Notes: a model not told the origin generated them from the letters alone. A stretch of 64,000 bases of DNA from Planctomycetota bacterium (GCA_016795205.1 JAEUHZ010000082.1:29863-93862), one strand, 5' to 3'; counted from the stretch's first letter, positions 35,001 to 42,865 are shown. Numbers and translations are program-made.

Positions 35001-35307
35001 CCGTTTCGGGCGGGTCCCGGAGCCGGCGCTGGCCCTGGCCCGCCTGTTCCGGCTCAAGGCACGGCTCGAGGAGATCGGCGTGCGGCGCCTGTCGTGGCGC
35101 CAGGACGTCTACGTGCTGGAGTACGCCGACCGCGTCGCCCTGGAGGGCGGGCTCGATCTCGTCGGCGTCGAGCTGCGACCGATCCGTACCGGCGTCCTGC
35201 ACCTGGTCGTGCCGCCCGAGCGGCGCACCGGCGCGCAGGCGCTGCAGTGGTTCGAGCGACTCTTGCGCCGGGCTCCGCCGGCCACGACGATGCCGCGCCC
35301 ACGATGA
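31999..35307 (+). CDS. mfd: Transcription-repair coupling factor Mfd
   Basis: Mfd is the DNA translocase that removes stalled RNA polymerase at lesions and recruits UvrA. At 1102 residues it is full-length. It has a UvrB-homology N-terminus (GTALRTGEADLTGLRARLQ, then GYQRTPLAERPGEVSLRGEILDLYPF), an RNA-polymerase-interacting domain (FELKVGDLVVHAVHGLARF), and a motor core with Walker A GDVGFGKTE at about 576 and the DEEQ box (IVDEEQRFGV) at about 677. QLRGRVGRG is motif VI, and TRLGAGFQISMKDLEIRGAGN the conserved end of the helicase core, with a TRCF C-terminal domain after it. The start is GTG overlapping rnc; an ATG 21 nt further in is possible. The stop overlaps the parvulin gene by 4 nt. 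Confidence 0.97.
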   Translation: MSTATGTMAPREQRAAVVLDPTGFELPELERLARALERDRHVLAGNLWGSSQALVLAWLASRAQGPWVVTTAGEAEAQGFADDLAAFGAEPAWLPAREGVGTALRTGEADLTGLRARLQVAQRLAGPPEARPRLLVASLVSMLQPVQGRAELEREWLALQVGGRLDAEGLLERLVASGYQRTPLAERPGEVSLRGEILDLYPFASELPLRVELFGEEIESLRTFDPVDQRSVEKHERVQVSLASDAGGIEDGRGELPASLMGATAVFVRVEPLRLEDRAGGLRIQSAGHARALLELEALARERRRLDLQSLPGGLPVDTRSVQALGLGMREAPEALRAAAADGTRVVVLCQTPAEEARFAAILAEGGAAPGVETRVGSLARGFRLPAARLVVVNHRELLGIVGRRTPARAREPHKVRALQSFFELKVGDLVVHAVHGLARFAGLKRMERSGGEEEHLHLLFADEVSLFVPAARIDLVQRYIGTGSGSPPLDRIGSSSFRKRKEKVERAIRDLATELLEVQARRALRARAPWAGAAGLLAQMIESFPWTETADQVAADAEIAADLAAERPMDRLLCGDVGFGKTELAIRAAFRVACGGGQVAVLVPTTVLASQHEATFRERLADFPVEVASLSRHVAGKEERSILERVAKGEVDILIGTHRILSKDVVFARLGLVIVDEEQRFGVTHKEHFKKLRATIDLLTLSATPIPRTLHMSLSGLRDISALTIPPEGRQEIETVLGFCEDDGLIREALLREKNRGGQVFFLHNRVHSIEALALRIQRLVPECSYAIGHGQMPARELKRVMEAFISGAVDVLVSTTIVESGIDIPAAGTIVIDHADEFGLAELHQLRGRVGRGTAKSHCYLLVEQWKPLRDEAKERLKALEELTRLGAGFQISMKDLEIRGAGNLLGPEQSGHIAAVGYDMYCRLLHQTTEKLRAGGEVDVDSVVAAQEAQGAELELGISAYLPDDWIADARARVEVLRQLSAIHDDDEMRRAVEGLKDRFGRVPEPALALARLFRLKARLEEIGVRRLSWRQDVYVLEYADRVALEGGLDLVGVELRPIRTGVLHLVVPPERRTGAQALQWFERLLRRAPPATTMPRPR

Positions 35308-36347
35308 AGATCCTGATCCTGGCCGGAACCATTGCGGCACAAGGCGCCGGCGCCGAGGACCCGGCCGCGGGCCGGCCCTGGCGCACGGTGGACCGACCGG
35401 TCGTGATCGTGAACCAGGACCTGATCACGGCCTCGCGGCTGGAGCGCGACCTGCGCCAGTACGAACGCAATCGCCCGCTCACGACCGACACGGAGCGCCG
35501 CGCGGCGGAGCGCCAGATCCTCACGGACCGCGTCAAGGAGCGCCTGGGCATCCAGGCCGGAGCGAACCTGGGCGTCGACGAGAGGCTGATCGACCGGCGC
35601 GTGGCGGACAGCATGGAGCGCCTGCGCGAGCGCGAGAACGGCGTCGTCGGGCTGGCGCGCTTCCTCGAGTCGCGCGACATCTCCGGCCCCGACGTGCGCC
35701 TGCGTCTGCGAGACGACATCTACGGGCAGTTGTGGACCTCCGGCCAGACCGGCGAGGCTCCTGGGCCCCTGGGCCGCGTGACCGTCGACCGCTACGTCCG
35801 CCCGGGGGCCCTGCGCTTCCAGTATCAGCAGGCCCTGCTCCGCCCGGCGGAGGTCGAGGCGCTCGGCGGCAGCGTGGGCCTCGTGCGCTTCCAGCAGATC
35901 GTGCTCGATCCTGCCCGTCTCGGGGGACTGGACGCCGCGCGCGAGGAGGCGCGTTCCTTGGCGCAGCGCGTGGCCGCGGGCGAGGACATGGCCGAGCTCG
36001 CGCGTCTGCACGGCGGGGATCCGGGCAGCGACGGCGTCACGGAGGTCGAGGAGGCGCGGCTCGCGGAGCTCTTCCCCGAGATCGCGAGCTTCACCGCGCG
36101 CGCCACGCCCGGCGAGATCTCGACCCCGATCGCGTCCGAAGCCCGTGGGCGCAGCCTGGTGCGCGTCGTGCGCTTCCTCGAGCGCCGCGCGCCGGTGGAG
36201 CCGGAGTTCCGCGACGCGCAGCTCCAGGGGAAGCTGCGGCAGACCACGCAGAACCGCTTGGAGCAGTACCGCCTCGAGTCGGCCTACGCCGCGTTGCTGC
36301 GGGGCAGCTACGTCTGGCCGCCCGAGCTCGCCGGCCGCAAGCCCTGA
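35304..36347 (+). CDS. SurA/PpiC-like peptidyl-prolyl cis-trans isomerase, probably periplasmic
   Basis: The 347-residue protein has a short hydrophobic N-terminus (MKILILAGTIAAQGAGA) that may be a signal. A SurA-like chaperone segment (PVVIVNQDLITASRLERDLR, then a helix-rich region) follows, and a parvulin domain (about 225-320) with VRFQQIVLDP, DMAELARLHGGDPGSDG and ARATPGEISTPIASEARGRSLV. It would help outer-membrane or exported proteins fold. It overlaps the mfd stop by 4 nt (ATGA), an unusual partner for a repair factor. The signal is shorter than usual, so secretion is inferred, not certain. Confidence 0.8.
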   Translation: MKILILAGTIAAQGAGAEDPAAGRPWRTVDRPVVIVNQDLITASRLERDLRQYERNRPLTTDTERRAAERQILTDRVKERLGIQAGANLGVDERLIDRRVADSMERLRERENGVVGLARFLESRDISGPDVRLRLRDDIYGQLWTSGQTGEAPGPLGRVTVDRYVRPGALRFQYQQALLRPAEVEALGGSVGLVRFQQIVLDPARLGGLDAAREEARSLAQRVAAGEDMAELARLHGGDPGSDGVTEVEEARLAELFPEIASFTARATPGEISTPIASEARGRSLVRVVRFLERRAPVEPEFRDAQLQGKLRQTTQNRLEQYRLESAYAALLRGSYVWPPELAGRKP

Positions 36348-36414
36348 CGTGCCGGCCGCGGGGCCTGGCCCTCGGCCGACGAGCCCTCGCCACCCATGGC
36401 ACGGGCTGCAAGGC

Positions 36415-36756
36415 TCAGCAGACGCGCCGCCCGAACGGCGTCAGGAACTCCAGCAGGGTGGCCCGATCGCGCGGCAGGAGGGCACCCGCCGACACGCAGC
36501 GCACGTGCACCGTCGTCGAGGGGATCTCGTCGGGACCCTCGCAGCGGATCGTGATCGTCGCGGTGCCCCCCAGCAGGCCGACCCGCTTCCGACAGGTCAG
36601 CACGCGCGGCCCGACCTCGCTCGCGATGACCTCCCAGCCGAGGTCGTCGACCATCTCGCGCGCGGCGGCGAAGACCGCCTCGGGACGGATGGCGACCCGC
36701 AGCGGACGCAGCCGTGGGTCGCCGGCGTCCTCGCGCGTCTCGCACACGGCCGGCAT
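36415..36756 (-). CDS. Small DUF1499-like protein
   Basis: The 113-residue frame encodes an alpha-beta protein: AIRPEAVFAAAREMVDDLGWEVI, then two beta-rich segments (VGLLGGTATITIRCE and TTVHVRCVSAG) and a C-terminal amphipathic helix. The layout resembles DUF1499-type small domains, but I do not see their full signature. No signal peptide is evident. It lies 25 nt downstream of rpsT on the same strand, so it may be cotranscribed. Confidence in the gene is moderate. Confidence 0.6.
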   Translation of the reverse strand: MPAVCETREDAGDPRLRPLRVAIRPEAVFAAAREMVDDLGWEVIASEVGPRVLTCRKRVGLLGGTATITIRCEGPDEIPSTTVHVRCVSAGALLPRDRATLLEFLTPFGRRVC

Positions 36757-36781
36757 CGGTGCCGTCCCCGGATCCCCGGAC

Positions 36782-37036
36782 CTAGCGGCCCGACGCGATC
36801 TTCTTGGCCAGGCGGCTCTTGAGGCGCGCCGCTGCGTTGGGATGGATCACGCGGCGCTTGGCGGCCTTGTCGATCTTCTTCATCGCCTCGGGCAGCGCGG
36901 CCTTGGCCGTGTCGGCGCTGTCGGCGCGCCGGACGGCCCGGATGGCGGTCTTCATCGTGCTGCGCTGAGCGCGGTTGCGGGTGCGGGCCTTGATGTTCTG
37001 GCGGTTGCGCTTCGCGGATTGCTTGGTGTGGGCCAT
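36782..37036 (-). CDS. rpsT: 30S ribosomal protein S20
   Basis: S20 is a small basic protein that binds 16S rRNA early in assembly. The 84-residue product starts MAHTKQSAKRNRQNIKART, has the helix KTAIRAVRRADSADTAKAA and ends with RVIHPNAAARLKSRLAKKI. The length and the long Arg/Lys helices are diagnostic. The ATG is clear. It is transcribed behind the TPR protein, with a 5-nt gap. Confidence 0.97.
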   Translation of the reverse strand: MAHTKQSAKRNRQNIKARTRNRAQRSTMKTAIRAVRRADSADTAKAALPEAMKKIDKAAKRRVIHPNAAARLKSRLAKKIASGR

Positions 37037-37041
37037 CGTTC

Positions 37042-38370
37042 CTACCTGAGTCGTTCCATCCTCGCTGCAACGTCGCGATAACCGACGTCGACCCCGAAGA
37101 TGCGTGCATAGAAGGCGCGGGCTTCGGCGGGCTTGCCCTCGGCCTCGGCGATCGATCCGAGATGGTACAGGATCTCCTTGCCCCGCTCGTCGAGGGGGCC
37201 GGCGACCTCCAGCGCGCGCTCGTACTCGGCGCGCGCCAGGTCCAGGAAGCCCTTGGCCTGGAAGCACTGCGCCAGGAGCACCTGCGCCTCGCGCTTGACG
37301 CGCGGGTCCGTCGCGGCCTTCTGGAGCTCCGCCATCGCGCCATCGACGTCGCCGGACCGGTGCAGGCGCCGGCCCAGTTGCAGCCGCGCGGACATGTCTG
37401 CCGGGCGCAGCTCGACGCGCCGGCGCCAGTCCTCGACCTCGAGGGCGAAGAGGTCGCGCTCGAGCTCGTCGGCACGCGCCTGATCGCCGCGCTTGCCGGC
37501 CTCCGCGATGCGCTTCTTGACCTGCTTCGCGCGCAGGTCGCCGACCTTGGCGACCAGATCGAAGGAGTCTCGGCGGTAGGACAGCGCCCGCTCGGCCCAC
37601 TCCAGCGCGGAGTCGGTGTCCTTGAGCTTCTCGTGGACGTCGGCCAGCCGGAGCATGAGATCGGGGCCGGGCTCGTCGGCGTAACGCGCCTCGAGGCGCG
37701 CGAGCTCCTCGCGCAAGTCCTCGTCCGAGACGTGCAGACGGCTCGCGCGCTCCAGGTCGCGCGCGCCTTCCTTGTCCTTGATCTGCTCGCGGCTGTGGGC
37801 GACCGGCAGGGAACGCCCCGAGAGCGCCAGCTCGGCCGCCAGGTCCTTGCGGGCGCGCAGAGCCTCCTGGTCGCGCGGGTCGGCCTGCAGCGCGCGCTCG
37901 TAGTACTCGATCGCCTTGGCGGGGTCGCCGAGACGGCGCGTCATGGCACCGGCACGGCGCAAGCCTTCGGCGCTGCGTGGAGCGACCTCGGCCAGGAACT
38001 CGTAGACCGCCCGGGCCGAGTTGGCGTGCCCGGCGGACTCCAGGGCGATGCCGAGCAGCAGGTTGGCTTCCTCGTCCAGTGGGTTCGAGGCCAGATAGCT
38101 CTCGAGCTGCTTCGCGGCCAGGTCGTGCTTGCCGGCCTTCGCCAGCGTCTTGGCCATGGCCAAGGGCGCCGCGCCCCCGAGCGCGCGCAGGAACCGGCTG
38201 CCGCCGCCCTTCGCGTCGTGGCGCCGCTTGAGCGCCTGCCGCAAGCCCGCGCGCGCCTCGCCCAGATCGGGCGAGAGCTCCAAGAGTTGCTGGTAGAGCT
38301 CGACCGCGAAGTCCCAGTTCTTGCGGCGCACCGCCTCGTCGGCCTTCTGGAGCTGCTTCGAGAAGTCCAC
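37042..38370 (-). CDS. Tetratricopeptide-repeat protein
   Basis: The 442-residue cytoplasmic protein is built of TPR helices. Repeats with the 34-residue spacing are clear in NWDFAVELYQQLLELSPD, AGKHDLAAKQLESYLASNP, GDPAKAIEYYERALQADPRD, KDTDSALEWAERALSYRRD, GDVDGAMAELQKAATDP and GFLDLARAEYERALEVAGP. A charged region (about 190-260) interrupts the array. It has no signal peptide. The GTG at 38370 gives MDFSKQLQKADEAV, a sensible start; a longer frame to 38478 would run through the divergent promoter. rpsT follows 5 nt later. The role is unknown, perhaps scaffold. Confidence 0.8.
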   Translation of the reverse strand: MDFSKQLQKADEAVRRKNWDFAVELYQQLLELSPDLGEARAGLRQALKRRHDAKGGGSRFLRALGGAAPLAMAKTLAKAGKHDLAAKQLESYLASNPLDEEANLLLGIALESAGHANSARAVYEFLAEVAPRSAEGLRRAGAMTRRLGDPAKAIEYYERALQADPRDQEALRARKDLAAELALSGRSLPVAHSREQIKDKEGARDLERASRLHVSDEDLREELARLEARYADEPGPDLMLRLADVHEKLKDTDSALEWAERALSYRRDSFDLVAKVGDLRAKQVKKRIAEAGKRGDQARADELERDLFALEVEDWRRRVELRPADMSARLQLGRRLHRSGDVDGAMAELQKAATDPRVKREAQVLLAQCFQAKGFLDLARAEYERALEVAGPLDERGKEILYHLGSIAEAEGKPAEARAFYARIFGVDVGYRDVAARMERLR

Positions 38371-38406
38371 GGGGGTCGGGCGTGCCGGAGGGCGCGAGGG
38401 GCGAAA

Positions 38407-38412
38407 AGGATA
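38407..38412 (-). promoter_or_regulatory. Possible -10 element TATCCT for the TPR-rpsT unit
   Basis: TATCCT on the minus strand lies 36 nt before the GTG at 38370. Together with the plus-strand TATTCT at 38443-38448 it marks a divergent promoter region. Confidence 0.35.
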
Positions 38413-38442
38413 GGAGAGGTCCTCCGAACGGTCAACGCGGGC

Positions 38443-38448
38443 TATTCT
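38443..38448 (+). promoter_or_regulatory. Possible -10 element TATTCT for def-ribF
   Basis: TATTCT lies 28 nt before the def ATG at 38477 and 30 nt from the divergent TATCCT. No -35 is evident. Confidence 0.35.
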
Positions 38449-38476
38449 GCCGGTTGCGCCCGCGCGCCCCGTGACC

Positions 38477-39043
38477 ATGAGCGACCCGGTGACCGAGTCC
38501 CCTCTCGAGCTCGACTTCGTCGTCGTCCGCTATCCCGAGCCGGTCTTGCGCCAGGTGGCCCAGCCCGTGACCGAGTTCGGCGCCGGGCTGGCCCGGATCG
38601 TCGAGGCCATGTTCGTCCGCATGGTCGCCAGCAAGGGCGTCGGACTCGCCGCGCCCCAGGTCGGGATCTCGCAGCGGATCCTGGTCCTGAACCCAGAGGG
38701 CGAGCGCGGCCCGGACGATCTCGTGCTCGTGAACCCGGTCATTCGCTCCCGGACGGGCGAAGAAACGCTCTACGACGAGGGCTGCCTCTCGTTCCCCGGC
38801 ATCTACGCCGAGGTCAAGCGACCCGCTCGTTGCGCCGTCGCATACCAGGACCTCGAGGGCCGACCGCAGGAGCGCGAGTTCGACGGGTTCACGAGCCGCA
38901 TCATCCAGCACGAGTACGACCACCTCGAAGGCGTGCTGCTCGTCGATCGCATGTCTCCCGCCGATCGCCTGCGCCACAAGGCGGCGCTCCAGGACCTCGT
39001 CGACCGCTGGAAGCGCGCCGTTCCCGCGGCCCGCGGACGTTGA
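38477..39043 (+). CDS. def: Peptide deformylase
   Basis: Def removes the N-formyl group from nascent proteins. The 188-residue enzyme has motif 1 GVGLAAPQVG (54-63), motif 2 EGCLSFPG with metal ligand Cys103, and motif 3 HEYDHLEG with His145, Glu146 and His149. ATG at 38477 is chosen over a GTG 6 nt upstream. The stop overlaps the TTG start of ribF (TTGA), so the two genes are coupled. Confidence 0.96.
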   Translation: MSDPVTESPLELDFVVVRYPEPVLRQVAQPVTEFGAGLARIVEAMFVRMVASKGVGLAAPQVGISQRILVLNPEGERGPDDLVLVNPVIRSRTGEETLYDEGCLSFPGIYAEVKRPARCAVAYQDLEGRPQEREFDGFTSRIIQHEYDHLEGVLLVDRMSPADRLRHKAALQDLVDRWKRAVPAARGR

Positions 39044-40002
39044 TCACGAGCCTCGAACGCGACGGGCTGTTCCCGCCGGCCGCGCTGGGCGCGGTGGTCT
39101 CGGTCGGCGTGTTCGATGGCGTGCACCTGGGGCATCAGGAGATCCTGGCGCGCAACGTGGCCGCCGCGCGCGAGCTGGGTGCGCGCGCCACGGTCGTCAC
39201 CTTCCGGCAACACCCCAAGTCCGTGCTCCTCGGCCGTGCGCCCCGCACGCTGACGAGCCTGGAGCACCGGCTCGAGCTGTTCCGCCGCGCCGGCATCGAG
39301 CACACGGTCGCGCTGACCTTCGACGACGCGCTGCGTGCCGTGCCGGCGGCCGACTTCGCGCGCGAGTTCCTGTCCGGCACGCTGCGCGCCCGCCGCCTCG
39401 TGCTGGGCTTCGACAGCAAGTTCGGACGTGCTCGCGAGGGCACGCCCGAGCACCTGGCCGGGCTGGGCCACGACGTCGAGGTCGTCGGGCAGGTCGTCGT
39501 CGCCGGGCGTCCAGTCTCGAGCACGGCGATCCGCGAAGCGGTCGAGCTCGGCGACCTGGAATCGGCCGCCGCCATGCTCGGCCGCCCCGTGGCCGTCTAC
39601 GGCGAGGTCGTGCCCGGCGATCACCTCGGCCGGCGCCTCGGTTTCCCGACGGCCAATCTCGACCTGCACCACGAGCTCCACCCACCCCTCGGCGTCTACG
39701 CCGTCCGCGCACGCGTCGTGCGCTATGGCCGCACGACCGAGGTGGGCCCCGACCTGGCTGGGGTGGCGAACATCGGCTTCCGCCCCACGGTCGCGCCCCA
39801 GCGGGCCGAGGTCCCGCGCATCGAGGTCCACCTGCTCGACTTCGAGGGCGACCTGTACGGACGTCACCTGGAGCTGGAGTTCGCCCGCCGCTTGCGCGGC
39901 GAGCAGCGCTTCGAGGACCTGCCGGCCTTGCGCGCCCAGATCGCCCGCGACGTCGCGCAGGCGCGGCAGGTGCTGCAGCCCGGTGGCCCCGGCGTCCGAT
40001 GA
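39040..40002 (+). CDS. ribF: Bifunctional riboflavin kinase / FAD synthetase RibF
   Basis: RibF phosphorylates riboflavin to FMN and adenylates FMN to FAD. The 320-residue protein has an N-terminal adenylyltransferase domain, SVGVFDGVHLGHQEIL being the nucleotidyltransferase HIGH-like motif, with VSSTAIREAVELGDL closing it (about 1-180). A C-terminal flavokinase domain (about 183-310) has GRRLGFPTANL and IEVHLLDFEGDLYG. The start is TTG at 39040, overlapping the def stop; without it the conserved N-terminal strand would be lost. FAD produced here would serve Lpd and the acyl-CoA dehydrogenase among others. Confidence 0.95.
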   Translation: MITSLERDGLFPPAALGAVVSVGVFDGVHLGHQEILARNVAAARELGARATVVTFRQHPKSVLLGRAPRTLTSLEHRLELFRRAGIEHTVALTFDDALRAVPAADFAREFLSGTLRARRLVLGFDSKFGRAREGTPEHLAGLGHDVEVVGQVVVAGRPVSSTAIREAVELGDLESAAAMLGRPVAVYGEVVPGDHLGRRLGFPTANLDLHHELHPPLGVYAVRARVVRYGRTTEVGPDLAGVANIGFRPTVAPQRAEVPRIEVHLLDFEGDLYGRHLELEFARRLRGEQRFEDLPALRAQIARDVAQARQVLQPGGPGVR

Positions 40003-40098
40003 CGGCTGGGCGCGCGCACCGTCCTTGACGGTCCCGCGCGGCGCGGCCAGAATCCGCGCCCCTCGCGCGGCCCGACCGGGCCGCACGGTTTCGAACGC

Positions 40099-40174
40099 GG
40101 CCAGGTAGCTCAGTCGGTAGAGCACTTGATTGAAAATCAAGGGGTCCCCGGTTCAAGTCCGGGTCTGGCCACCA
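40099..40174 (+). tRNA. tRNA-Phe (GAA)
   Basis: A 76-nt cloverleaf folds here: acceptor GGCCAGG with TCTGGCC, D-arm GCTC/GAGC, anticodon stem CTTGA/TCAAG with anticodon GAA (40132-40134), and T-arm CCCGG-TTCAAGT-CCGGG. The discriminator is A, and the CCA end (40172-40174) is encoded. It sits between ribF and the DUF971 gene on the same strand, 96 nt after ribF and 29 nt before the next ATG. Confidence 0.98.
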
Positions 40175-40203
40175 CCCCCGCGCGCGCCGGTCCGCGCCAC
40201 GTC

Positions 40204-40518
40204 ATGCCCGAAGAGAGCGCGAGCCCCAGCGTGATCCGGCGCTCCGACCCGGCGCGGGTCGAGATCGAATGGACGGACGGCGGGCGCTCGTCGTTCGCGG
40301 CCGCCGCCTTGCGACGGGCCTGTCCATGCGCGCGCTGCGTGAACGAGCTGACCGGGGTGCGCACCCACGATCCGGCCAGCGTGCCCGACGACCTGACGCA
40401 ATCCGACCTGCGGCTGGTCGGGAACTACGCGCTGTCGATGACCTTCTCGGACGGGCACCACACCGGCATCTTCCCCTTCGGCCTCCTGCGCCGGCTCGGC
40501 CCGCCGGACGTGAGCTGA
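40204..40518 (+). CDS. DUF971-domain protein
   Basis: The 104-residue protein carries DUF971 (gamma-butyrobetaine hydroxylase N-terminal-like) features: VEIEWTDGGRSSFAAAALRRACPCARCVNE, then LVGNYALSMTFSDGHHTGIFPFGLLRRL. In other bacteria the domain often joins or sits beside Mrp/ApbC-type Fe-S carriers. Here the two Cys in CPCARC and the HHTG/IFPF region may bind metal. arfB follows after 1 nt, so they are likely cotranscribed, possibly with the tRNA upstream. Confidence 0.85.
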   Translation: MPEESASPSVIRRSDPARVEIEWTDGGRSSFAAAALRRACPCARCVNELTGVRTHDPASVPDDLTQSDLRLVGNYALSMTFSDGHHTGIFPFGLLRRLGPPDVS

Positions 40519-40519
40519 C

Positions 40520-40945
40520 GTGGCTCAAGAGCCACTCCACGTGCGGCCGGGCGTCGTGGTGCCCGCCGACGAGCTCGACGTGCGCTTCGCCCGTGCCGGG
40601 GGGCCAGGCGGCCAGAACGTGAACAAGGTCGAGACCAAGGTCGACCTGAGGTTCCGGCCGGGCGTCTCGCGCGCCCTGGACGCCGCGCAGCGCGCGCGGG
40701 TCGTGGCGCGCCTCGCGGGCCGCTTGACCGCCCAGGGCGAGCTCATCATCGTCGCCAGCGCCCACCGCGACCGGGCGCGCAACCTGGCCGAGGCCCGCGA
40801 GCGGCTGGCCGCCGAGCTGCGCGCCGCGCTGGCCGTCCAGAAGGCGCGACGGGCGACGAAACCGACGCAGGGCTCCCGACGGCGGCGGCTCGAGTCCAAG
40901 CGCCGGCGAGGCGAGGTCAAGCGCGAGCGGCACGGAGGCGAGTGA
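40520..40945 (+). CDS. arfB: Alternative ribosome-rescue factor ArfB-like peptidyl-tRNA hydrolase
   Basis: ArfB frees stalled ribosomes by hydrolysing peptidyl-tRNA. The 141-residue protein has the release-factor motif GGPGGQNVNK (GGQ), with VDLRFRP after it, and a basic C-terminal tail rich in Arg/Lys (KPTQGSRRRRLESKRRRGEVK) that in this family enters the empty mRNA channel. The size matches YaeJ/ICT1-type proteins rather than RF1/RF2. The start is GTG, 1 nt after the DUF971 stop. Confidence 0.93.
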   Translation: MAQEPLHVRPGVVVPADELDVRFARAGGPGGQNVNKVETKVDLRFRPGVSRALDAAQRARVVARLAGRLTAQGELIIVASAHRDRARNLAEARERLAAELRAALAVQKARRATKPTQGSRRRRLESKRRRGEVKRERHGGE

Positions 40946-40947
40946 GC

Positions 40948-41421
40948 ATGGAATCATCGCTCCCCGGCACGTTGGCGGAGATCGAAGCCTGGCTCGGGCG
41001 CGGGCAGGCGCCGACGCGAGCCCAGGTCCGGGTCGTGCTCGTGGAGCTCGGGCTGGCGCTCCTCGAGCACCGCGCGGCCGAGCAGGAAGCCGCCTTCGAG
41101 CAGGTCACCGCCTGGATCGCCGCGCGGCCCGAAGCCTGGCGCGCAGCGATCGCGGGCGAGCTCGCCATGGCGGTCACGGAGCACGTGCGGTCCGTGGACC
41201 CCCGCTGGCTCGGGAACCCGAAGTACGATCTGGCCTACACGGTCGAAGCCCGCCACCGGCTCGAGGCGCGGTTGGCCTGCGCCGAGCGCCTGGGCCTGGA
41301 GGTCGCCGAGGAACTCCTCGAGGCCGTCGCGCGGGCCGACGCGCGGCTGGCGCCGCACCTCGCGGATCCAGAAGGGTCGAGGCCCCGGAGCGGGGACCAG
41401 GGCCAAGACCGCATTTCGTGA
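40948..41421 (+). CDS. Hypothetical protein, unknown family
   Basis: The 157-residue protein is largely helical. It contains TLAEIEAWLGRGQAPTRAQVRVVLVELGLAL and the Trp/Pro-rich centre VDPRWLGNPKYDLAYTVEARHRLEARLACAERLGL; the tail (EGSRPRSGDQGQ) is disordered. I recognise no family, although PRWLGNPKYDLAYT looks like a conserved core. GGAGG at 40934-40938 fits the ATG at 40948, 9 nt downstream, better than the overlapping GTG at 40942. It is the last gene of the DUF971-arfB unit. Confidence 0.65.
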   Translation: MESSLPGTLAEIEAWLGRGQAPTRAQVRVVLVELGLALLEHRAAEQEAAFEQVTAWIAARPEAWRAAIAGELAMAVTEHVRSVDPRWLGNPKYDLAYTVEARHRLEARLACAERLGLEVAEELLEAVARADARLAPHLADPEGSRPRSGDQGQDRIS

Positions 41422-41794
41422 TCTGAGTCCATCAGAAACGGCGCAATCTACGAAGCCGCTTTTTGTCTTGAGCGGTGCCGGCGCAGCCGCGGCTGGCGTG
41501 GGCGCGCGTCAGGTCGCCGGGCTCGAATCGCTCGAATGGATTGGGATAATCCATTCCTTTGCAAGCAGTTACACAATGCGGCTTCGTGACACGCCGCTTT
41601 GAGGGACAGGCCGTGCCGGAGCGCGCCGATGGACCAGGGAGCCCTGGGTCCGCGAGCCCGGCGTCCGCAACTTTTCCGTGGACGACGGGGGGCACACTCG
41701 GCATCGTCTCCGCGCTTCTACACCCCCATCCCGTAGATCGAACGGAAGTCCTCTGACGCTTCAGTCTCATCTCTCTCTCAGGAGTGCATTCCTC
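41422..41794. other. Intergenic region with porin promoter
   Basis: This 373-nt gap is noticeably less GC-rich than its surroundings. It has a T5 run near 41461 after GAAGCCGC, which may end the upstream unit, and a 9-bp palindrome at 41534-41556. The SD AGGAG (41780-41784) lies 10 nt before the porin ATG. I saw no other gene. Confidence 0.5.
41534..41556. promoter_or_regulatory. 9-bp palindrome, possible operator upstream of the porin
   Basis: GAATGGATT (41534-41542) and AATCCATTC (41548-41556) are perfect reverse complements with a 5-nt spacer. The element also contains GATAAT, which could serve as a -10 (GGGATAATCC). Its location about 240 nt before the porin start suits a regulator site or a promoter. 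Confidence 0.4.
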
Positions 41795-42865
41795 ATGAAG
41801 AAGTTCGCGTACGGCGCCATCGCGCTCGCGGCCGTCGGTGCCGCGGGCCAGGCGACCGACACTGGGTGGTCCGGTCTGGACCAGGAGATCAGCAGCCTCT
41901 CGGCCAGCCTCCAAGCCCAAACCGCCCCCACGGGCCCGAAGGTCACGGGCTACATGATCACCTCCCTCGATTACGAGGGGGATCCGCCGGTGTGGGACGA
42001 CGCCAACAGCAACGGCACGATCGACACGGGCGAGATCACCGAGGGCGACGACACCCTGGGGTGGGATCTGCGCAACGTGCGCATCGGCGCGGCGGGCGAT
42101 CTCGGGCAGGACTACTCCTTCCGGATCAACTTCGAGCTCTCGAGCGGCACTGCCGAGCTCAAGGACGCCTACGTCGACTGGAAGATCACGGATGGCATCA
42201 AGGGCCGCTGGGGTCAGTACAAGATCCCGTTCGCCCGCACGGCGCTGACGCCCAAGAACAAGCTGCTCTTCATGCAGCGCACGGCGATCGGCCAGGCCTT
42301 CAACGCCCGTGACGTGGGCGTCATGGTGTCGGGCCAGTTCGAGATGGTGAACTTCTGGCTGAACGCCCAGAACGGCGTCGACGGGATCACCAAGGACATG
42401 TTCTACAACGCCCGCGTCACGTTCGACGTCATGGGCGACGGCGTGGCCATGGTCGAGGGCGCCTACGGCGCCGGCGATGCTCTGGCCTTGTCGGTCGGCG
42501 GCTCGATCGGCGACGACTCCGGCCTCGACAACGGTCTGGTCTGGCTGCTCGAGGCGGCCCTGACGAGCGGCCCGTTCTCGATCGCGGCCGAAATGGCCGA
42601 CTTCGACTCGGACCTGGGCGACAACACGCCCTGGGACGTGACCGCGAGCTTCGCGTTCACGGAGCAGTATGAGCTCGCCGTCCGCTACGAGGATCGTGAC
42701 AACGACTTCGACGAGGTCTGGTACGGCGCGTCGATCAACCGCTACGTCGCCGGCCACGACATCAAGTGGACGCTGCAGTACGTGCGCATCGACACCGACG
42801 AGGAAGTCGACGCGATCGCCCTCGACCGCGACCAGATCTCGCTGGGTCTGACGGTCGCCTTCTGA
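41795..42865 (+). CDS. Outer-membrane porin, phosphate-selective (OprO/OprP)-like
   Basis: The 356-residue protein has a signal peptide ([20 protein letters not shown]), a short helical stretch ([16 protein letters not shown]) and then a beta-barrel. [56 protein letters not shown] and the C-terminal GLTVAF (terminal Phe) are diagnostic of porins of the OprO/OprP family (PF07396-like). SD AGGAG lies 10 nt upstream. Its presence shows an outer membrane with barrels. A strong terminator follows. Anion specificity is inferred from the family only. Confidence 0.9.
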   Translation: MKKFAYGAIALAAVGAAGQATDTGWSGLDQEISSLSASLQAQTAPTGPKVTGYMITSLDYEGDPPVWDDANSNGTIDTGEITEGDDTLGWDLRNVRIGAAGDLGQDYSFRINFELSSGTAELKDAYVDWKITDGIKGRWGQYKIPFARTALTPKNKLLFMQRTAIGQAFNARDVGVMVSGQFEMVNFWLNAQNGVDGITKDMFYNARVTFDVMGDGVAMVEGAYGAGDALALSVGGSIGDDSGLDNGLVWLLEAALTSGPFSIAAEMADFDSDLGDNTPWDVTASFAFTEQYELAVRYEDRDNDFDEVWYGASINRYVAGHDIKWTLQYVRIDTDEEVDAIALDRDQISLGLTVAF

